This document shows, one piece after another, positions 56,808-64,000 of a stretch of DNA of 64,000 bases. Positions within the stretch are counted from its first letter, which is position 1; each line of letters starts with the position of its first letter. Source of the DNA: Muricea muricata (lineage: Eukaryota > Cnidaria > Anthozoa > Malacalcyonacea > Plexauridae); NCBI GenBank assembly GCA_963855995.1, contig OY979716.1:25721418-25785417 (forward strand), given 5' to 3'. A program made the position numbers and the translations under genes. The notes under the pieces were generated by a model. The model ran no database searches, was not told the DNA's origin, and saw only the letters and a program-made list of their open reading frames with translations.

Positions 56808-57875
56808 TTATACAAAATACTCTTGTACAGTGGGTGGGTCAATACCAAAATAATTTGCTGTTGGTGTGCCATATAGGCATGATCGTGCATTTTCCAAAAG
56901 AGCACACACATTATACATCTTCCCCACTGCACTTAAACGCACTTTCAAATTTTTTTTAAAGTCCAGAAATTTAAAGTAATTCACTATATCGCCAAACAAC
57001 CACTCAACAGCAATTCTCACTTGACTCATAGATTTATTCCACTGCTGTTGTTGTTCTGTAATCACAGCCCCTCTAAATGGGCACTGTAATTGCGGTCTGA
57101 GAGGGTAGGCTGGATCTCCATATATGCACAAGACATCTCCTTGGGTGTTTAATGAACACTGCTGTAACTCGTTGAGGACACCAGATTGGGCAAGCATTGC
57201 ACTGTCATGCCGCTTCCCTTCCACGGGACCATACAGGTTAGCTATCATACCTGAAGGGGTTGCAATGGATTGAAACTTTATAGCATGGATCTTCTTGTGC
57301 CCATTATATAGAATACGTTGATGTCGACCAGGTCGTGAAACAGGCCGGACAGTCCCGTCAATAAAACCCCAGCAGTTGGCTAAAGCTGCACCCTTCTCGT
57401 GTATAACTGCGGCAAAAGTTTCTAAGTTTTCTGGTTGCAACCAGCCCTGGTCAAAATCAGTGAGCAAATGCTGCCATCGTTCATGAATTATAGTCATAAC
57501 TTGATTCGAGATCATGCACAACTGAGGTTCAGGCCTGGCAAATCTGTAGACCATATCTACATATCTGCAAGGATATGCAAACCTCTTCAGGAAAATACAC
57601 AGCCCCTCAATGTTATCGACTTTTATGCCATTATAACATTTCATTTCAACAGGCAGTTGCAGTATGTCAGCAAGGTTGTAAATATCATTTCTGAAGAATC
57701 GAAACTCTGCCAAACATTCATCATCTGTCATTTTATCTAAGTCAAAGCTTTGATAACGCCAAAATGGTACCATAGGGCTCTTTGGCTTTGTTACATCGTA
57801 TAACAGAGCAAATTCTTCGTCATCTATGGCATCCAAAGCATGAGCAAATACTGTAATATCTCGAAGACTCCGCAT
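56808..57875 (-). CDS. Harbinger transposase (DDE_Tnp_4 type)
   Basis: 355 residues, intact, from ATG 57875. Catalytic candidates are D173 (GFIDGTVRPVSRPG), D254 (IYGDPAYPLRP) and E291 (VRIAVEWLFGD), the canonical Harbinger D-D-E arrangement. Other family blocks are LYNGHKKIHAIKFQS and YGPVEGKRHDSAML. The N-terminal helical part (LAEFRFFRNDIYNLADIL) is typical. It lies tail to tail with the Myb-like gene. Nothing essential is missing, so the element could be autonomous. Confidence 0.9.
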   Translation of the reverse strand: MRSLRDITVFAHALDAIDDEEFALLYDVTKPKSPMVPFWRYQSFDLDKMTDDECLAEFRFFRNDIYNLADILQLPVEMKCYNGIKVDNIEGLCIFLKRFAYPCRYVDMVYRFARPEPQLCMISNQVMTIIHERWQHLLTDFDQGWLQPENLETFAAVIHEKGAALANCWGFIDGTVRPVSRPGRHQRILYNGHKKIHAIKFQSIATPSGMIANLYGPVEGKRHDSAMLAQSGVLNELQQCSLNTQGDVLCIYGDPAYPLRPQLQCPFRGAVITEQQQQWNKSMSQVRIAVEWLFGDIVNYFKFLDFKKNLKVRLSAVGKMYNVCALLENARSCLYGTPTANYFGIDPPTVQEYFV

Positions 57876-58094
57876 TTTAAAATTTTATGAACTCTGTTTT
57901 CATTTCAAATTTTCCCGCTTTTATGCAAAAATCGTAATCACGAGTGACAACACAACGGCAACCGCAACGTCGACGGCAGTTTCATGTCTAATCAAGTTGC
58001 GGTTGCCGTTCTCGTTGTGCCAGCGTAAGGTCTCTATTAATTAGCTATATACTGAAAATTGCCTCTGTGTCAAAATTGTGATGTGAATAGGCTG

Positions 58095-58215
58095 AATCCT
58101 CGAGTATAAGACTCAGAATAACGCTGCAGATCACATCAGATCATCCCTGATGAAGACACTATAGACCTGAGTGTCAAAACCTTCGGTCGTGAATGCAATT
58201 CAGACGGGCTTTGTA
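58095..58215. repeat. Possible Penelope-like 3' fragment
   Basis: CCCTGATGAAGACACTATAG followed by GTGTCAAAACCTTCGG resembles the TGATGA...GTGAAACTCCGAG phrase at 12190-12230 and similar text near the ends of Penelope-like elements. No coding remains. Weak call. Confidence 0.35.
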
Positions 58216-59140
58216 CATGTATTAATTTAACTAGAAATACATGCATGCATGCAAAACCGCTCGCCTTAATATATCAAAGATGCAACTATATTTTCGGAAC
58301 ATGAAGTATTCTTAGGATTGTTGTCATAGCAACATTCCGATACTGCAGTTGTTATTATAATATAAGAAGTAAAAATTCTGCAATATGATTGGTTACTGAG
58401 CGTGCATTATAACACCACAATGCACGCTTTTTTTGCCTCCTGTTTCCTGGGAGTGGGACACCAACGTGACCACATTTAGCGTAGTTTTTGTACACAAATT
58501 ATTATATAATGCAGGAAAAAACAGCGTGAAAGTAAAGGAGAAAAAACAGATTGAAAACATAAGAAAAACGGGCAAAGCAAAACGATAAAATTCAAAAAGA
58601 ACATTCGTAGCTGTTTTCGCTGAGTAGGAATTTCATTGAACGACTTGACAAAACTTAAAAAAGGCAGCGAGAAAACACAAAAAATCGTGAAAAATTGCAA
58701 GAAAACTAAAAAAACTAAACTAATTTTATCACGAAAGTTCCTTAATTGTCATCGGAACAGAAACTCGTTGACATATCATCAACGAAACACAAAAAAATAT
58801 ATTCCATACTTTCAGCACACAGAAACATAACAGCTCGACGAAAAGATCAGATTGTTCGACTTTCTTGCCAAATATATTATGCCATATGCAGCAAAACAGC
58901 TGGAAATAACTTTTCCTATCAGTCTCACACTTTTTAAAGCTATTTTAAAATTATAAACATCGAAAATCTGTTTGTTTTTGCTTAAAAAGTTCACTTCTTT
59001 CGCCGGCCCCTTAAAAATGTAAGTTTGTTGCTAAGCAATGAGCAAAAGCAGTTGCGTGACGTCAATCCCAACATGTAAGGAGAATTTTATTATCAATCTG
59101 TCTAAAAATATTGTATGCTGTGCAATAACGTTCTTATATT
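58216..59140. other. Gene-free stretch
   Basis: No supported gene. A small inverted repeat GCGTGCATT...AATGCACGC lies at about 58400-58428. The rest is AT-rich; several overlapping frames are low-complexity Lys/Asn runs. Confidence 0.45.
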
Positions 59141-59145
59141 ATAAA

Positions 59146-59334
59146 AGAAATAGAAAAACTCGTCTTGTGCGTTTATGGTGTGATAATGCACTTGGGAAAT
59201 GTTAGGAGAATACTCGAGAAACGTGTAAAACACTCGGCTACGCCTCGTATTTTACACGCTTCTGTCGTATTCTCCTAACATTTCCCGCGTGCATTATCAC
59301 ACCATAAACGCACGCGACTCGTTTTCTATTTCTT
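59146..59334. mobile_element. Snapback hairpin element, about 90-bp arms
   Basis: AAATAGAAAA, GTGCGTTTATGGTGTGATAA, GGGAAATGTTAGGAGAATAC and CGTGTAAAA are mirrored as the reverse complement on the right arm with few mismatches; the turn lies near 59241. No coding capacity. Confidence 0.88.
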
Positions 59335-60833
59335 AAATAAAGGCATTCTATATTTTTTAAATAACTGTGAAAACAATGAAAGAGTTAGCAGTTTTAATGA
59401 AAAAATACCTAATTTTTTAAGTGTCTGTGGTCCGTGTGCCATCATGCGTAGTGTGAACTTTGGTACGGTATGAAATACAATTTATTACGCTACATTTTTA
59501 AAACTTTTGATGAATATTTATAGACTATTAAATCTCTGTTTTGCAATAAAAACCATTTCAAGCCATGCATTTTTGATTAAAATAACTACGGTCGTATTTT
59601 TTACCTGTAAATTATTTTCACACATACAATTAAACTACAGTCTTGCTTTAACAAAACAAAGAGACGTAAACTTCGAAATTAAAATGTGGAATCATTACGG
59701 CTACTGAATAGTCTGAATATGGCTACCTTTTATGTACGTTTTCGTTCTTGTTTCCTTCTGTTGGTGCGTTTTCATCGTCTTTTCCGTATTTTTGATTTAT
59801 TTTTATTGTTTTTTAATGATTTCGATTTGTTTCCCCACAGATTTCATGACATTTATTTTAAAAAACCCTCGCAATTCAATGACGTGAGCAAAAAGGTCGA
59901 ACGTCCAAACCAAACCAACACATAATGGCCGATGACTTTCGCATCTCAGAATTAGTAACCCTTGCCACGGGCCTCGCCCGGGCAGCGGCTCGGAAATATA
60001 TATCCAAAGCGTGAACGCAGCATTATTATTACAGATGGTTGCCGTGAAAAAAATAACTTCATAATATAATGCTTTCGTCTGCAATATTTGTCTATTTTCG
60101 AAAATAAGTGAATGCATTCGAAATTGTTTCCGGCAATCTTGCTTTGAAAATAATATTGATTGAGGACACGTGTGATGCATGTGATGAGTGAAGAAATAGG
60201 TAGAAATGTAATTTCCCCATCTTCTCATTGTAAAAATGCTGTTCTGTGTTTCCATTTTGCTTAACAAAGGATGACCCGTAGGTGCAAATATTAATCAGAT
60301 TTGCATCTTTCGAACTTTTACTGAATTGAAAATCTGGTGTATATTCATTCATTAGATAACAAACCAGAACAGTGTCAGTTAGTAACATCGTATGTAGAAG
60401 TTCAATCGTATACAAAGCATTTGTTTACACATTACAGACTTTGCAACATTACGAACTTTAGAGACGTATGCATGAACTAAAACCCGAAGGAAGGTGTAGC
60501 AACAACCTAGTACCTAGGCTTCTACCTACGCTCCCGGGAGGGCATCTGAAGTGTAGATATTAGCATAAGTACTAGGTTGGTGTAGCAACTGTACTTTCTC
60601 GCTTATTCTTAACAAAATAGACCTTTCTCAACACCATCATAGGAAAAACTTTAAAGTAACTTGGGAACAAAACTTGTAAAAATAAAAATCAATCATGTCC
60701 GCGATTTCCGACCATGTAGTTACGATAATCAGATTATCAAGACTTCATTAGATAGGACCACATGGCAATGCTGAAGAATGACGTGCAACAATGCACCTAT
60801 ATTAAATGTAAATAATCACAAATTCAAACTTAC
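59335..60833. other. Gene-free stretch (probable TLDc intron)
   Basis: I see no convincing exon, RNA or repeat here. A CTAGTACCTAGG palindrome occurs near 60508 and an AGTACTAGGTTGGTGTAGCAA echo near 60568. Confidence 0.4.
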
Positions 60834-61085
60834 CATTACCGGCCCATGTAACAGTACAATATCCACCAAAAATGAGATTTTTCGAATCCTTGACAACTTT
60901 TACAATCACCAAGGTAGGAATTTTCCCATCACAATTACTGTGAAATGTTGAAGTTGCCCAACCGTCCCTGGTGGCTCGCCAACATGCTGTCCAATTTTCA
61001 GTCTCTGGCAACCATTCTCCCAATATTTTTGTAAAGTTCAATTCCATCGGCTCAGACGAAAGTATTTGTGAATCAAAACCATTAA
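60834..61085 (-). CDS. TLDc-domain gene, internal exon (first half of the domain)
   Basis: The exon begins after an AAATTTAG acceptor and ends at a phase-1 donor (GGTAATG|GTAAGT). Its 84 codons read GFDSQILSSEPMELNFTKIL, then WTACWRATRDGWATSTFHSN, CDGKIPTLVIVKV and LIFGGYCTVTWAG. The W..C-R-x-x-x-D-G-W, F-H-x-x-C-D, and I-F-G-G-Y signature is that of TLDc domains. The next exon in phase is at 22143-22462. Upstream coding exons (N-terminus) must lie beyond the right edge or were not recognised. A partial copy of this exon exists in the tandem duplication. Confidence 0.78.
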
Positions 61086-63048
61086 CTAAATTTAATGTTT
61101 AACAAAAGTCTTACAAACGTCTTACAAAAACGCGTTTGATTGATGACATGCAAGATAAATTAGGGGGTTTTTTCGCTAAAGTATGCATAGAAATTCGCGC
61201 TAACCATTGTGGTGCATCGCAACCTTTGAATTCCAAATACGCATTGCCGTGCACCCTGTGTATGCTATACCCTCAAAACAAAATGAGCCTCATACGCCTA
61301 TGTCTGTTTTACGTAGATAAACATTGAGTTATGAAGGGGCCCAAATTACTAAAAACGCTCCAAATTTTGTTGACACCCACCCCACCACCCAGCCAATTAA
61401 ATGTCTGGTCTATTCTCTGTTTTCTGTTTCATAGTGTTTTATGAGACAAAATTATATTTCTGCTAATCACTAGAATTGGAATTTTTGAGTTGCTCAGTTT
61501 TTTCAAAAGCAGGTGAAAAACTGGTTAATACGTATTCATCGTTCTTGAACTGTACACCTGAGGTTGACTTGCGTAGAAACAAAGACCCGTGGATGTTAGA
61601 TCAAAACTACATATTTAACACTTAAATATTCTCATTATCTTTCTTGCAGTCTTATTTTGAAATAAACCAACTCCAAGGTTGTGGGAAATTTTCTGTGTTT
61701 TACAAGGAAATTATAAAGCCGATTCAGGTAGATTGTTATCTTTCACCGCGGAATATCGATTACTGGTGTGGGGGTAATATTGATATATTCGTGTTTCGCT
61801 AGACATGACCACTTAGCTGTATTCATATATCTGGAGATTCCGATCCTATACCTTCGTCAGTCAAAAAAATGAAGTCACAAACATGGCCGCCGCGTGACGT
61901 AAAACACGTCATTTGACATCACAATAACTGAGGTTTACTGGAGGAGCGGCTTGGCAAAAACAATTGGCTCCAAAAACATTACAGATTTTGACGCCATCTC
62001 CATGACTGCATGCTGCATCGCCAACATGCTGTCCAATTTTCAGTCTCTGGCAACCATTCTCCCAATATTTTTGTAAAGTTCAATTCCATCGGCTCAGACG
62101 AAAGTATTTGTGAATCAAAACCATTAACTAAATTTAATGTTTAACAAAAGTCTTACAAACGTCTTACAAAAACGCGTTTGATTGATGACATGCAAGATAA
62201 ATTAGGGGGTTTTTTCGCTAAAGTATGCATAGAAATTCGCGCTAACCATTGTGGTGCATCGCAACCTTTGAATTCCAAATACGCATTGCCGTGCACCCTG
62301 TGTATGCTATACCCTCAAAACAAAATGAGCCTCATACGCCTATGTCTGTTTTACGTAGATAAACATTGAGTTATGAAGGGGCCCAAATTACTAAAAACGC
62401 TCCAAATTTTGTTGACACCCACCCCACCACCCAGCCAATTAAATGTCTGGTCTATTCTCTGTTTTCTGTTTCATAGTGTTTTATGAGACAAAATTATATT
62501 TCTGCTAATCACTAGAATTGGAATTTTTGAGTTGCTCAGTTTTTTCAAAAGCAGGTGAAAAACTGGTTAATACGTATTCATCGTTCTTGAACTGTACACC
62601 TGAGGTTGACTTGCGTAGAAACAAAGACCCGTGGATGTTAGATCAAAACTACATATTTAACACTTAAATATTCTCATTATCTTTCTTGCAGTCTTATTTT
62701 GAAATAAACCAACTCCAAGGTTGTGGGAAATTTTCTGTGTTTTACAAGGAAATTATAAAGCCGATTCAGGTAGATTGTTATCTTTCACCGCGGAATATCG
62801 ATTACTGGTGTGGGGGTAATATTGATATATTCGTGTTTCGCTAGACATGACCACTTAGCTGTATTCATATATCTGGAGATTCCGATCCTATACCTTCGTC
62901 AGTCAAAAAAATGAAGTCACAAACATGGCCGCCGCGTGACGTAAAACACGTCATTTGACATCACAATAACTGAGGTTTACTGGAGGAGCGGCTTGGCAAA
63001 AACAATTGGCTCCAAAAACATTACAGATTTTGACGCCATCTCCATGAC
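60976..63048. repeat. 1031-bp tandem duplication with 11-bp filler
   Basis: 60976-62006 is repeated at 62018-63048 with no difference I can see. The copies are separated by TGCATGCTGCA. The near-perfect identity implies a recent event. The duplicated unit includes the acceptor and the first 110 bp of the TLDc exon. Confidence 0.93.
62018..62127 (-). pseudogene. Truncated duplicate of the TLDc exon
   Basis: Carries the acceptor and the first 110 nt of the exon at 60834-61085 but ends at the duplication joint, without a donor site. It lies upstream of the intact exon on the transcribed strand and could act as a decoy acceptor. Confidence 0.8.
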
Positions 63049-64000
63049 AACTGGTCCCTTATTCTCATGCTAATTACCATTGACCCGGCCCATTTCTGAG
63101 CCCGCTACAGCTATCACTCGGTACAGTTTTGCTAAAAGATTTATAGCATTTTAGAGTTTTTGCATTGAATTTTCGGCTCTTGTTTTTTTTATTTCATATA
63201 GTCTTGGCCCATCACTATATACACAAAGACGTGCAGGTCGAAGAACTTCACAAAAAACAACAAAGCACAACACTAAAGTATGAAAAGATAAAGTTGCAAA
63301 ACATAATAAACTTACTTATCCTTCTCGAACTCATTAAGGTTCTAGGTCCAGTCACGACCCCAAAATCAGTCCCGTTTAAGAGGAAGATCAAAATTCCCTT
63401 CCATAACAATAGGCAAATAATACACATGTTTGCATAATGATTGTACCTTGAAATCGTGTTCTTAATACCGTATCAAGAACAACGTATCATGTATCTATTT
63501 AGAACTTTTTTTCTAGGTACTACATATAAAATCAGTAAATACTACAAAAAATAAAACAACAGCTAACAACACTCAAAACTATTTATTTAAAAACACTCGC
63601 AAATTACTTACTCAAATTAACATTGATATTCATGGTAGCGTTATCTAAATTGCTATTTCAAATTTAATTTTGCAATAAATATACCCCTGCTTTCCACTTG
63701 AGACCAAAGTTACACACTCAGGCCTGACTTGCCCTCATGCTATATCATATTTCATATTACATGTAGACTGCTCCATTATGAACAAAGGGACAGTCCTCAC
63801 AGAATATTATTTATTTTGCTAGACACCAATACAATTCCTATTACCTATCAATTTTAATTTTAATTTTACAAGCTTTGTCACAACACTAAGAAAACATTAC
63901 AAATTGTGACAGGGAATCACAACCTTACAGCTTTTGGCCAATTACTGTGATCCCAAAATAACAAACATAAAATTTACAAATTTTAAATAAGAACTGGATG
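63049..64000. other. Gene-free stretch to the window edge
   Basis: No supported exon, repeat or RNA. A plus-strand frame at 63165-63437 is low-complexity and unrecognised. Confidence 0.4.

Larger units (their letters stand above)
54852..58035. mobile_element. Complete PIF/Harbinger transposon, 3184 bp
   Basis: The ends AGAGACCTTACG and CGTAAGGTCTCT are perfect inverted repeats, flanked by ATT on both sides (54849-54851 and 58036-58038), the 3-bp target length of Harbingers. ACGGCAACGGCAGGCAACGG / CGGCAACCGCAAC subterminal repeats follow. It carries the two genes expected of Harbingers, convergent and both open. Confidence 0.88.

Noticed and set aside
59803..60415. Overlapping 107-154 codon minus-strand frames
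   Set aside because: No family motif, low-complexity composition and no agreement with any splice signals.

Overview
The window is eukaryotic nuclear DNA, AT-rich and intron-bearing, with no sign of bacterial gene organisation. The TLDc-type host gene, Penelope-like and Harbinger elements, a Crypton-like recombinase and protein-primed Polintons together suggest an invertebrate metazoan. A cnidarian (probably anthozoan) is my best guess, by inference only. Nearly all of the sequence is mobile DNA. The one host gene I can support is a TLDc-domain gene on the minus strand. Its two visible exons (60834-61085 and 22143-22462) are phase-compatible, together encode one TLDc domain, and would be separated by a 38-kb intron filled with nested transposons.

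Layout. 1-3180: inverted arrays of a GTAGCCGGT-rich satellite (foldback-like), with a snapback hairpin inside. 3710-5344: a one-exon tyrosine-recombinase (Crypton-like) gene. 5.4-12.2 kb: gene-poor, with a GTTCC/GGAAC cluster, trinucleotide and (TA)n tracts, small tandem repeats and a hairpin. 12.2-13.2 kb: decayed Penelope-like element. 15.4-19.04 kb: multi-exon En/Spm (CACTA)-type transposase gene and the right end of its element. 19.5-28 kb: several MITEs, a 2.2-kb inverted-repeat element and the last TLDc exon. 28.8-30.5 kb: element with TGCTCATGAGCA-rich inverted ends and a small zinc-finger gene.

Central nest. An old, decayed Polinton (about 30.5-52.8 kb) was invaded by a second Polinton (31076-51597) that is a giant palindrome: two inverted 6.93-kb half-elements joined head to head inside the integrase gene, with a 73-bp loop. 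It begins AGTAGG, ends CCTACT and is flanked by a perfect 6-bp duplication, CAGTAC. Both arms carry the same broken protein-primed DNA polymerase, four small genes and an integrase fragment. The capsid, ATPase and protease half is missing. The left arm was later split by a 6.6-kb transposon (34892-41482). That transposon carries an apparently intact nine-exon gene for an 852-residue DDE transposase whose catalytic and zinc ligands are spaced as in RAG1, and a convergent three-exon gene for a 222-residue chromodomain protein. A 973-bp hAT element with an 8-bp duplication sits in the first intron of the transposase gene.

Right side. 52.8-53.4 kb: GRF zinc-finger gene with an in-frame stop. 53.5-54.85 kb: dispersed repeat split by a 5'-truncated LINE. 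54852-58035: complete-looking Harbinger transposon with transposase and Myb-like genes. 59.15-59.33 kb: snapback hairpin. 60976-63048: 1031-bp tandem duplication that copies part of the TLDc exon.

All family assignments come from reading motifs by eye; no database search was possible.
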